DNA of 21,461 nucleotides, taken from Candidatus Omnitrophota bacterium (GTDB lineage: Bacteria > Omnitrophota > Gorgyraeia > JABMRN01). Below, one piece after another: positions 14,344 to 21,461 of the stretch. Under the pieces are notes generated by a model. It was not told where the DNA came from. It saw only the letters and a list, made by a program, of their open reading frames with translations, and made no database searches. The stretch spans positions 1 through 21,461 of the forward strand of contig JABMRN010000341.1 in NCBI GenBank assembly GCA_013202515.1, read 5' to 3'. The position numbers were made by a program, and so were the translations under genes. Each line of letters opens with the position of its first letter. The first letter of the stretch is position 1.

Positions 14344-17148
14344 ATGGAGAGAAGCTCGATATACATAAAAGGGGCCAAGGAGCACAACCTTAAGAATATT
14401 GACGTAACTTTACCAAGAAACAGGCTTTGCGTCATTACAGGTCTTTCTGGTTCCGGCAAGTCATCGCTTGCTTTCGACACGATATATGCAGAAGGTCAGC
14501 GTAGATATGTTGAAAGCCTCTCCAGCTATGCCCGCCAGTTTTTAGAACAGCTCGAAAAACCTAATGTTGAATATATTGAAGGGTTGTCTCCGGCCATAAG
14601 TATTGAGCAGAGAAAGGCGGGTGCCAATCCGCGTTCTACTGTTGGAACGCAAACAGAGATCTATGATTACTTAAGGCTTCTATTTGCCAGAATAGGTATT
14701 CAGCATTGTCCGAAATGTGACAAAAAGATAAGCAGGCAAAGTTCTCAGGAAATAGTTCAAAAGATCATCAAATTGGCTTCTGACAAAAACATTATGATAC
14801 TAGCCCCGATTATCAAGGGCAGAAAGGGGCAGTATCATGAACTTTTTACCCAGCTTAGAAAAGATGGGTTTATCCGCGCCCGTGTCGACGGTAAAATTGT
14901 TGAGCTCGAAAATTCAAAGATAAAATTGCATAAATACAAAAAACATACTATAGAGGCAGTTATTGACAGAATTTTATTAGAGAGAGATTCCAAGAAAAGG
15001 CTGACTGATTCTGTAGAGTTGGCGCTTAGTACAGGCCAGGGGACAATTATTTTAAGCGTAAAGGGTAGCAAGGAGAAATTCAAGGATTACCTATTCAGCG
15101 AAAAAAACGTCTGCTTAAAATGCGGAACGAGTTTTGAAGAGCTCGCCCCTCGGGCATTTTCATTTAACAGCCCCTACGGAGCCTGCCCAGCCTGCGATGG
15201 ACTCGGGAACAAAATGGAGATAGATACAGACCTAATTGTGCCGAATAAAAAAGAACCGCTTATTACCGCTGTCGTGCCCTGGCGACGAGGCGGCAAAGGG
15301 ATAGTATTATATTATAGACGGTTATTAAGATCGTTGGCTAGGGAATATGATTTTGATGTTAGCACTCCCTTTAATCGATTGCCGATGGACACGAGGAAAG
15401 TGATAATTTTTGGTGAGGGCAAAGGATGGGGAAGTTTTGAAGGCGTTATTCCCAATCTCGAGCGACGCTTTAAAGAGACCGAGAGCGAATATGTAAAAAC
15501 CGAGATAAATAAATTTATGTCTGTTTTGCCATGCCCGGCTTGTAATGGCAAAAGGCTTAAGCCGGAGAGTTTAGCTGTTACCGTAGGAGGCAAGAACATA
15601 CACGATGTAACGGGTTTCTCGATAAAAGAGGCAAATGAATTTTTTAGTTTGCTTAAGCTCGGTGTACCCGAAAGAAAAATCGCACACCAAATATTGAAGG
15701 AGATAGGATCGAGGCTCACATTCATGAAAGATGTTGGACTAGATTATCTGACGCTCGACAGAAGATCTAATACGCTATCTGGCGGAGAGGCCCAGCGCAT
15801 AAGGCTTGCAACACAGATTGGCGGCGGCTTAGTAGGCGTTCTATACATTTTGGATGAGCCCAGCATTGGACTCCATCAGAAAGATAATTCAAAACTTTTG
15901 GATACACTTTTAACTCTTAGGGATTTGGGCAATACGCTTGTAGTCGTTGAACACGACGAGGCGACAATACGAAAAGCCGATTACCTCGTAGATTTGGGCC
16001 CAGGTGCCGGAGAGCATGGCGGATACGTAATAGCCCAAGGAAAGCCGCATGAGGTATTATCCGAGCCCCGTTCATTGACCGGAAAGTATCTCAGGGGTGA
16101 GTTGAATATTCCAATTCCGGCTAAGAGAAAAGATTACAAAAATGCAAAAGTCCTTAATATCCTCGAAGCAAGCGAGCACAATTTAAAAAATATAGACGTA
16201 GATATACCACTCGGGCTATTTGTATGCGTTACGGGCGTCTCGGGTTCTGGCAAAAGTACCTTGGTTGACGAAATTCTCTACCGCTCACTTGCACGAAAAC
16301 TCTATAAAAGCAAAGAAAAACCAGGTGCGCATAAGTTAATTAAAGGCACAGAATATATAGACAAGGTGATTGTCATAGATCAGTCACCCATAGGAAGAAC
16401 TCCGCGGAGCAATCCTGCTACATACACCGGTGCTTTTGGTCCCATTAGAACACTTTTTTCAGGCCTTCCAGAAGCAAGGGTTCGTGGTTACAAACCCGGC
16501 AGGTTTAGCTTTAACGTGAAAGGCGGCAGGTGCGAGAATTGCACTGGAGACGGCATGAAGAAAATAGAAATGCATTTTCTTCCGGATATTTACGTGCAGT
16601 GTGAAGTCTGCAGAGGCAAGAGATTTAACGAGCAGACCCTGGCGATAACCTTTAAAGGCAAGTCAATTGCCGATGTTCTTGAAATGAGCATAGATGAGGC
16701 CTTCAATCTTTTTGAGAACATTCCACCGATAAGACAGAAATTAGAAACTTTGAAGAACGTCGGGTTAGGATACATAAAATTGGGTCAATCGGCAACTACG
16801 CTTTCCGGTGGAGAGGCGCAGAGGGTAAAATTATCCACGGAGCTGTCCAAAAAGGCGACAGGGAGGACATTCTACATCTTGGATGAGCCCACTACGGGGC
16901 TCCATTTTGCTGATGTTGACAAGCTTATAAATGTACTCAAGGTATTGGTGGAAAGCGGTAATACTGTCCTTGTCATAGAACACAATTTAGACGTTATCAA
17001 GCAGGCAGACTACATAATAGATTTAGGTCCCGAAGGAGGGGATGACGGAGGCAGAATTGTTGCCAAAGGTTCCCCAGAAGACATTGTCAAGGTAAAGGCC
17101 TCCTATACGGGCCAGTTTTTGAAGGATGTTTTAAATAGGCAGAAGTAG
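14344..17148 (+). CDS. uvrA: UvrABC excinuclease subunit A
   Basis: A DNA-damage recognition ATPase of nucleotide excision repair, 934 residues from this start (937 if the ATG at 14335 is used). It has the tandem ABC layout: Walker A GLSGSGKSS near 33-41, a zinc module CLKC...CPAC around 257-284, signature LSGGEAQRIRLA near 477, and Walker B ILDEPSIGLH near 503. The second half has Walker A GVSGSGKST near 630, a zinc finger CENC...CEVC around 729-755, signature LSGGEAQRVKLS near 819, and ILDEPTTGLHF near 845. The length is normal for UvrA. Neither candidate ATG has a Shine-Dalgarno site. I prefer 14344 because it gives an N-terminus close to the family's and sits three bases after the predicted transcript start. 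It is a single gene, divergent from the diguanylate cyclase. Confidence 0.95.
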   Translation: MERSSIYIKGAKEHNLKNIDVTLPRNRLCVITGLSGSGKSSLAFDTIYAEGQRRYVESLSSYARQFLEQLEKPNVEYIEGLSPAISIEQRKAGANPRSTVGTQTEIYDYLRLLFARIGIQHCPKCDKKISRQSSQEIVQKIIKLASDKNIMILAPIIKGRKGQYHELFTQLRKDGFIRARVDGKIVELENSKIKLHKYKKHTIEAVIDRILLERDSKKRLTDSVELALSTGQGTIILSVKGSKEKFKDYLFSEKNVCLKCGTSFEELAPRAFSFNSPYGACPACDGLGNKMEIDTDLIVPNKKEPLITAVVPWRRGGKGIVLYYRRLLRSLAREYDFDVSTPFNRLPMDTRKVIIFGEGKGWGSFEGVIPNLERRFKETESEYVKTEINKFMSVLPCPACNGKRLKPESLAVTVGGKNIHDVTGFSIKEANEFFSLLKLGVPERKIAHQILKEIGSRLTFMKDVGLDYLTLDRRSNTLSGGEAQRIRLATQIGGGLVGVLYILDEPSIGLHQKDNSKLLDTLLTLRDLGNTLVVVEHDEATIRKADYLVDLGPGAGEHGGYVIAQGKPHEVLSEPRSLTGKYLRGELNIPIPAKRKDYKNAKVLNILEASEHNLKNIDVDIPLGLFVCVTGVSGSGKSTLVDEILYRSLARKLYKSKEKPGAHKLIKGTEYIDKVIVIDQSPIGRTPRSNPATYTGAFGPIRTLFSGLPEARVRGYKPGRFSFNVKGGRCENCTGDGMKKIEMHFLPDIYVQCEVCRGKRFNEQTLAITFKGKSIADVLEMSIDEAFNLFENIPPIRQKLETLKNVGLGYIKLGQSATTLSGGEAQRVKLSTELSKKATGRTFYILDEPTTGLHFADVDKLINVLKVLVESGNTVLVIEHNLDVIKQADYIIDLGPEGGDDGGRIVAKGSPEDIVKVKASYTGQFLKDVLNRQK

Positions 17149-17219
17149 CTTTAGAAATAGCATTATTTACTGGAGTAGGACAAACTATACACAACATATT
17201 TATCCTGTCTAAATTCTCC

Positions 17220-17248
17220 TTGAACAACCCCCCCATTAGTGATAATAT
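17220..17248 (+). promoter_or_regulatory. Promoter of the TPR-exbB-exbD-tonB operon, with a C7 tract in its spacer
   Basis: TTGAAC (17220-17225), a 17-base spacer and TAATAT (17243-17248); overlapping alternatives GATAAT (17241-17246) and TATATT (17246-17251) also exist. The predicted start falls around 17255-17258, 2-5 bases before the ATG at 17260. The spacer contains seven consecutive Cs (17228-17234), unusual in this A+T-rich intergenic sequence. Confidence 0.5.
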
Positions 17249-17259
17249 ATTACCCTACT

Positions 17260-19707
17260 ATGAACAAGATATTGCGCCTAATACTAGTCTTTTTTATTCT
17301 ATTACCAACAAATCTTACGCATAGCGCATCAGAGGGCAATGAGGATTCCTTTTTATTTGCCCAAAAGGCTTTGTCTGACGGTTTTTATGATTTAGCGGAA
17401 GAGAAATTATACAGCTTTTTGAAATCACAGCCTGAAAGCGCATTCAAATATAGGGCCCATCTGCTTTTAGGGGAGACCTTTTATCAGCAGAATAAGTTAA
17501 AAAAGGCGCTCTACGAATTTAAGCTTGTAGCCGAAGATCCTAATGCGGCCGAATTTATTGATGAAGCATTATACTGGCAGGCCGAGGTCTATTTTAAATC
17601 AGCCGATTATAGGAATGTATTGAATCTTTGCCAAACGGTCATTGACGAATATTCGGAATCCAGATATAGGCCTAATTGTTTTTATCTAACGGCATGGAGT
17701 TATTATAGACTTGGAAAATATAACGAGGCTGTAAAGATGTTTGATTCTATCATAGAGGAATTCCCGCTTAATCCGCTTTCAATAAAGGCGAGTTTCGATG
17801 TCGGTGAATGCCTTTATAATACCAGGCAGTATGCAGAAGCGAGGGATAGATTAAGCAAATTCTTAAAGGAATATCCCTTAACTGAGAAAAGGCATGATGC
17901 GTTTTTTATCATGGGGGAATCAAGCTTTAAATTGGGCGATTACAAAAATGCCATAGCCTCATACAAGCAGGCCGTAGGCACTGAGGACCGTGATGAAAAG
18001 GAAATTTACGTTTTGTATAATGTTGGAAGATGTTATTATGAATTGGGCGAGTACAAGGAAGCGATAGGTTATTTCAAATACTGCAAAGAAAAGACTGTAG
18101 AAGAGGATCTCATAGCAGCCTGCCTTCTTGGGATAGGAGAATGCATGATGAGAATGCTCAAGTATAAAGACGCCGATGCATATTTCCTAAAGGTAATATC
18201 TGATTACAAGAATACAGAGTGGGCTGATGATTCATATTATTGGCTAGGTGAGTTGTATTTTAAACAGAAAAGGTACGAGGACGTCATAAAGACTTATGAA
18301 CGCGCATTAAGGGATTTTCCGGAGACCGATTTATTGGACAGCTTCTATTACAACAAGGGATGGGCTTATCTGGAACTGGAATTGGATATGGAGGCAGTAT
18401 CGGAGTTTCGGAAGGTTTCGAGGGTTTCACGCAATGAGGAACTGATCGTAGGATCACTATGCAGAATCGGGGATATCTATGAAAGATTAAAAATGCCAAA
18501 AGAGGCCATCAGCGCCTATGACACCATTCTTAAAGATTATCCGCGTAGCGCGTGGGCAGATTACGCCCAATACCAGATAGGGGCGATACTTTCGGCAGAA
18601 GATAATGTTGATGCGGCAATCTTGGCACTCGAATCAATGGTTCTTAATTTTTCCGAATCCAACCTTTTAGATAAGACCCATTATAAACTCGGTTTCTTGT
18701 ATTCGAGAATGGGTAAGTTTGAGGCTGCGGCTAATGAATTCAAAAGGGTCATTGAAAAATTTCCAAATAGCCCTCTTATGCCAGGCGCATACATTCAGTA
18801 TGGAAACGCATTATATAACGCCGCCAGATATAAAGACGCAATTGAGGTATTCAAGAAAACAATTAAGTTAGACGTTAACGGGCAGATACATGAGACAGCA
18901 AGATACCAGTTGGGCTGGTCTTATTACAGAATGGGAAATGTCAATGAAGCGCTTAGAACTTTCGAGGATATGCTAAAAACCAATCCCGATTCAAATCTCT
19001 CACCAGGCATACAATTCTGGTTTGGAGAATATTTTTATAATAGCGGAAAACTCAGTAAAGCTGAAAAGCGCTTTAGGCAAGTCATTGCCGACTATCCGAA
19101 AAGTGACATGGTAGACGATGCTGTTTACTGGCTTGGATGGACATTGCATGAAGAAGGTAAGGACCATCAGGCTGTAGAGGAGCTTGAAAAACTTTTTAAT
19201 AATTATCTAGATAGCCCATGGGCCAAGGAGGCAATGATTAAGACCGGTAGCATACTTGCTGAATTGGGAAGGGACAAAGAAGCCGTAAAGGTATATAAAA
19301 AGGCTACCTTGCGCTATCCGAATACCATTTTTGAAAGAACCTCATACAGAAAGATGGGAGAGATTTACAAGAAACAAGGTGATTACCTCAAGGCGATAGA
19401 ATGTTTTAAGAAGGCCATCACAGCTGATGAGAACGACTTGAATGCTGGCATTCAATATGATATAGCTGAATGTTACGAAAAGATGGAAGATTACCAAAAA
19501 TCCGGTATTGAATACTTGCGGGTAACGTATCTTTACCCCAAAAGCATTTTCTGGTCTGCTCGAGCCGAGCTTAAATGTGGCTCTATTCTGGAAACGCAAA
19601 AGAAATGGGAGCAGGCAGTAAGGGTTTATGAAAAGTTGGTACAAAGGAACGTAAACGAATCAGAAATCGCGAAGAATAGGCTGGAATGGCTTAGAAGCAA
19701 AATGTAG
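17260..19707 (+). CDS. Large exported tetratricopeptide-repeat protein
   Basis: I chose the ATG at 17260 (815 aa) over the upstream GTG at 17239. It gives a clean signal peptide (MNKILRLILVFFILLP, cleavage near THSA, residue 23), and the promoter would overlap the longer version. The rest is about 20 tandem TPR units of roughly 36-38 residues from residue 30 to the end. Phrases such as YWLGELYFKQKRYEDVIKTY and GWSYYRMGNVNEALRTFEDM recur, often ending in YP-x-S/T. This resembles the BamD/CpoB (YbgF) class of periplasmic TPR scaffolds. There is no lipobox Cys. It is 23 bases upstream of exbB/tolQ, in an operon with exbD and tonB. This suggests a periplasmic scaffold working with the energised Ton/Tol machinery, as CpoB does with Tol-Pal. 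The exact partner is unknown. Confidence 0.88.
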   Translation: MNKILRLILVFFILLPTNLTHSASEGNEDSFLFAQKALSDGFYDLAEEKLYSFLKSQPESAFKYRAHLLLGETFYQQNKLKKALYEFKLVAEDPNAAEFIDEALYWQAEVYFKSADYRNVLNLCQTVIDEYSESRYRPNCFYLTAWSYYRLGKYNEAVKMFDSIIEEFPLNPLSIKASFDVGECLYNTRQYAEARDRLSKFLKEYPLTEKRHDAFFIMGESSFKLGDYKNAIASYKQAVGTEDRDEKEIYVLYNVGRCYYELGEYKEAIGYFKYCKEKTVEEDLIAACLLGIGECMMRMLKYKDADAYFLKVISDYKNTEWADDSYYWLGELYFKQKRYEDVIKTYERALRDFPETDLLDSFYYNKGWAYLELELDMEAVSEFRKVSRVSRNEELIVGSLCRIGDIYERLKMPKEAISAYDTILKDYPRSAWADYAQYQIGAILSAEDNVDAAILALESMVLNFSESNLLDKTHYKLGFLYSRMGKFEAAANEFKRVIEKFPNSPLMPGAYIQYGNALYNAARYKDAIEVFKKTIKLDVNGQIHETARYQLGWSYYRMGNVNEALRTFEDMLKTNPDSNLSPGIQFWFGEYFYNSGKLSKAEKRFRQVIADYPKSDMVDDAVYWLGWTLHEEGKDHQAVEELEKLFNNYLDSPWAKEAMIKTGSILAELGRDKEAVKVYKKATLRYPNTIFERTSYRKMGEIYKKQGDYLKAIECFKKAITADENDLNAGIQYDIAECYEKMEDYQKSGIEYLRVTYLYPKSIFWSARAELKCGSILETQKKWEQAVRVYEKLVQRNVNESEIAKNRLEWLRSKM

Positions 19708-19730
19708 ATAAAAAACAAATCGGAGGGGAT

Positions 19731-20357
19731 ATGTGGGAATTTATTTCTAAAGGCGGACCGTTAATGATCTTAATTATACTTTGTTCGGTAATCGCATTTG
19801 CCATCTTCATAGAAAGACTTTGGCATCTGCGTAGGGCAAAGGTTGATACCGACAAGTTTATGCAGGCTATCTTAGAGCTAATAAAACGAAACAAAATCAT
19901 GGAGGCAATAGATAAATGCAATACGACACCTGGGCCTATTGCACACATAATAAAGACAGGGATCCTTAAGCATGACAGAACTCGTGAAGAAATAAGGGAA
20001 AGCATACAGGATGCAGGTCTTCATGAAGTTCCGCGCTTAGAAAAAAACCTTGGTGTTTTGGCAACCATAGCACACATTTCTCCGCTTTTAGGATTATTAG
20101 GTACGGTTACTGGAATGGTAAAGGCCTTCCAGGTTATAGAGCATAAGGCTGCAAGCATGATGCCCGTTAATCCGGGTGATCTTGCAGGCGGCATATGGGA
20201 GAGTCTTATTACGACTGTGGCAGGGCTTTCTGTAGCGATTCCTACATACGTCGCTTACAATTACTTGATCAGCAAGGTTGACGGGTTTGTGCTTGATATG
20301 GAAAAAAGTGCCACTGATTTAGTAAATATATTGTCCACAAAACGAGAGCTGGTATGA
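19731..20357 (+). CDS. exbB: MotA/TolQ/ExbB proton channel family protein
   Basis: A 208-residue inner-membrane proton-channel subunit that, with ExbD, turns proton motive force into work through TonB. Three membrane segments are visible at about 10-28, 108-131 and 156-180, with the cytoplasmic loop between the first two. The family core is SPLLGLLGTVTGMVKAF (117-133), followed by GGIWESLITTVAGLSVAIPTYVAYN. GGAGGGG at 19722-19728 gives a strong ribosome-binding site just before the ATG. It overlaps exbD by four bases (ATGA). ExbB is favoured over TolQ because tonB follows; the sequence alone does not separate the two. Confidence 0.93.
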   Translation: MWEFISKGGPLMILIILCSVIAFAIFIERLWHLRRAKVDTDKFMQAILELIKRNKIMEAIDKCNTTPGPIAHIIKTGILKHDRTREEIRESIQDAGLHEVPRLEKNLGVLATIAHISPLLGLLGTVTGMVKAFQVIEHKAASMMPVNPGDLAGGIWESLITTVAGLSVAIPTYVAYNYLISKVDGFVLDMEKSATDLVNILSTKRELV

Positions 20358-20755
20358 AATTCAAAAGAAAGATTTTTACAGAAAAGGGTCACCTCGATAT
20401 AGCTCCCCTTATAGATATTATATTCCTTCTGCTTATATTTTTTATGCTGACATCAAGCTTTATTTTTCAACCGGGCATCAAGGTAAACCTTCCGAAGGCT
20501 ATTACCGGAGAGATAATCCAAAAAGAAAATCTCATTCTTATTGTGGATAAGGATAATAATATTCACGTAGATGATAGGATGGTCAATGCCGATGAGTTAA
20601 TGTCCAGATTAAACATAGCCGGTCAGAAGGAACAACCTGTACTTATAAAGGCAGATAGAATGGCTTCGCTTGGAAAGGTTGTCCACATTTGGGATTTATG
20701 CCGGAAGGAGAATATACATAAAATCAATATAGCAACTACCCAGGGCGATAGATGA
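20354..20755 (+). CDS. exbD: Biopolymer transport protein ExbD/TolR family
   Basis: A 133-residue protein with a short cytoplasmic tail, one membrane helix at about 17-38 and a periplasmic domain. The conserved protonatable Asp is D21 in APLIDIIFLLLIFFML, the key residue of the proton pathway. The periplasmic part contains VNLPKA and VLIKADR, family-typical phrases. Its ATG overlaps the exbB stop and its own stop overlaps the tonB ATG, so the three subunits are translationally coupled. That fits a fixed-ratio complex. Confidence 0.93.
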   Translation: MKFKRKIFTEKGHLDIAPLIDIIFLLLIFFMLTSSFIFQPGIKVNLPKAITGEIIQKENLILIVDKDNNIHVDDRMVNADELMSRLNIAGQKEQPVLIKADRMASLGKVVHIWDLCRKENIHKINIATTQGDR

Positions 20756-21453
20756 TATTCAAAGTCAACAGCCTCAAAGCGTCTTTTCTATTTTCTGCGT
20801 TATGGCATTTATTCTGGATATCGGTTATCTGCATTGCAATTGTTCCTACCGTTAAATTGCAAAAGCAACACGTAAATATAAATTTTTTGGGGCCAATATT
20901 GGAAAAAACAGCACTTGATATGCTGACGGAAGAGTCTGCACCCCATTCGGAGACCCTTTATAGCATGTCGCTACTTGATCAGGTTAAAGCTCCCCTTGAG
21001 GCGGAAGGCCCGAAAAGAGTTACAAAAAAAAATGTATTTTCTACAAAAAAACTCGAAGATATGACAATAAAAGATAGCAGTTTGATTTCTGCTAGAGTGG
21101 CCAAGGTAATTTCTTTTGTAAAGCGAGAGAGCATTTTCAGCGCTTTTAAAGAAAGGGCTGCCGAAAGAAACCTAGAAGGACCGGCAAAAGACAGAAAAAT
21201 TCTTTATAAGCCTCCCTTTCCAGTTTTATCAAAGGTATCATATTCAAGCGAGGCGCATTTTGTGACAAAATTAAAATTCACCCTTTCAAACGATGGGGAT
21301 GTCAGAATGGTTGAGCCTGTTACCTCAAGCGGTTTTGCAGAAATTGACAGGGAATGCATCAACTATTTAAAATTATGGAAATTTTCTCCGGCCCTGCCTT
21401 TAACTAGTGGGAAGGACTGGGGACTGGTTACATTAAAGGTAAAAGCGGAGTAG
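20752..21453 (+). CDS. tonB: TonB-family energy transducer
   Basis: A 233-residue protein anchored by one N-terminal membrane helix (about 11-33), with a conserved-type SALWHLFW stretch in it. A periplasmic linker covers about 35-145. The C-terminal TonB domain (about 148-233) has VTKLKFTLSNDGDVRMVEPVTSSG and ends with LKLWKFSPALP and VTLKVK, the usual TonB/TolA-type C-terminal fold. The linker has few prolines and no Pro-Lys or Pro-Glu repeats, unlike classic TonB. Fusion to a partner is not seen. It is coupled to exbD by an ATGA overlap and probably transmits ExbBD energy to an outer-membrane receptor encoded elsewhere. A TolA-like role is an alternative. Confidence 0.88.
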   Translation: MIFKVNSLKASFLFSALWHLFWISVICIAIVPTVKLQKQHVNINFLGPILEKTALDMLTEESAPHSETLYSMSLLDQVKAPLEAEGPKRVTKKNVFSTKKLEDMTIKDSSLISARVAKVISFVKRESIFSAFKERAAERNLEGPAKDRKILYKPPFPVLSKVSYSSEAHFVTKLKFTLSNDGDVRMVEPVTSSGFAEIDRECINYLKLWKFSPALPLTSGKDWGLVTLKVKAE

Positions 21454-21457
21454 ATCT

Positions 21458-21461
21458 ATGA
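21458..21461 (+). CDS. Possible start of the next gene in the operon (truncated by the window end)
   Basis: ATGA at 21458-21461 follows the tonB stop by four bases. CGGAG at 21446-21450 lies seven bases before this ATG, a good Shine-Dalgarno arrangement, so a fifth gene of the TPR-exbB-exbD-tonB operon probably starts here. Nothing can be said about its product. Confidence 0.4.

Noticed and set aside
17172..17220. GGAG...CTCC and GACA...TGTC pairings after uvrA
   Set aside because: Short, interrupted pairings with a long loop and no T-run; no firm terminator can be claimed.
1..21461. CRISPR arrays, tRNA/rRNA genes, transposases, integrases, att sites
   Set aside because: No spaced direct repeats, no cloverleaf or rRNA-like sequence, and no mobile-element protein were seen on either strand.

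Overview
The window (about 42% G+C by eye) reads as ordinary chromosome from a Gram-negative, probably anaerobic, uncultivated-type bacterium. It has a TonB/ExbB/ExbD system, several Sec-exported proteins, a 1185-residue SMC, and an electron-transfer flavoprotein whose alpha subunit carries a ferredoxin domain. The gene content and the TPR - ExbB - ExbD - TonB order would fit Candidatus Omnitrophota or a deltaproteobacterium-like lineage. This is inference from gene style, not a placement.

Layout. (1) 1-1061, plus strand: the last codons of a probable rimO, then pgsA and pgpA, all overlapping; the latter two make phosphatidylglycerol. (2) 1080-3285: two exported proteins, one of unknown function and one with an Asp-box beta-propeller. 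Between them lies a 211-base gap with a complete promoter - hairpin - terminator unit that looks like a small RNA or attenuator leader. (3) 3419-8993: fabG-acpP-fabF (fatty-acid elongation) followed by acyl-CoA dehydrogenase-etfB-etfA, all on the plus strand and probably one or two operons. The EtfB/EtfA sequences resemble the ferredoxin-linked, bifurcating type. (4) 9130-12952: a 66-residue MerR-type DNA-binding protein and smc. (5) 12990-14192, minus strand: a GAF-GGDEF diguanylate cyclase, convergent with smc and divergent from uvrA. (6) 14344-17148: uvrA. (7) 17260-21453: a large periplasmic TPR protein, exbB/tolQ, exbD and tonB, tightly packed or overlapping. A further gene probably starts at 21458.

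The most striking feature is the promoters. Near-consensus sigma-70 boxes (TTGACA, 16-17 bases, TATAAT-like) sit before several transcription units. In at least three cases, and probably five, the predicted transcription start falls 0-6 bases from the start codon, with no Shine-Dalgarno sequence. This implies leaderless or near-leaderless mRNAs. Downstream genes in operons mostly keep clear Shine-Dalgarno sites. The pattern moves the diguanylate cyclase and TPR starts to codons inside their longest open frames; the uvrA start moves too, on weaker evidence.

No gap between genes exceeds 300 bases. I saw no tRNA, rRNA, CRISPR array, insertion sequence or prophage gene.
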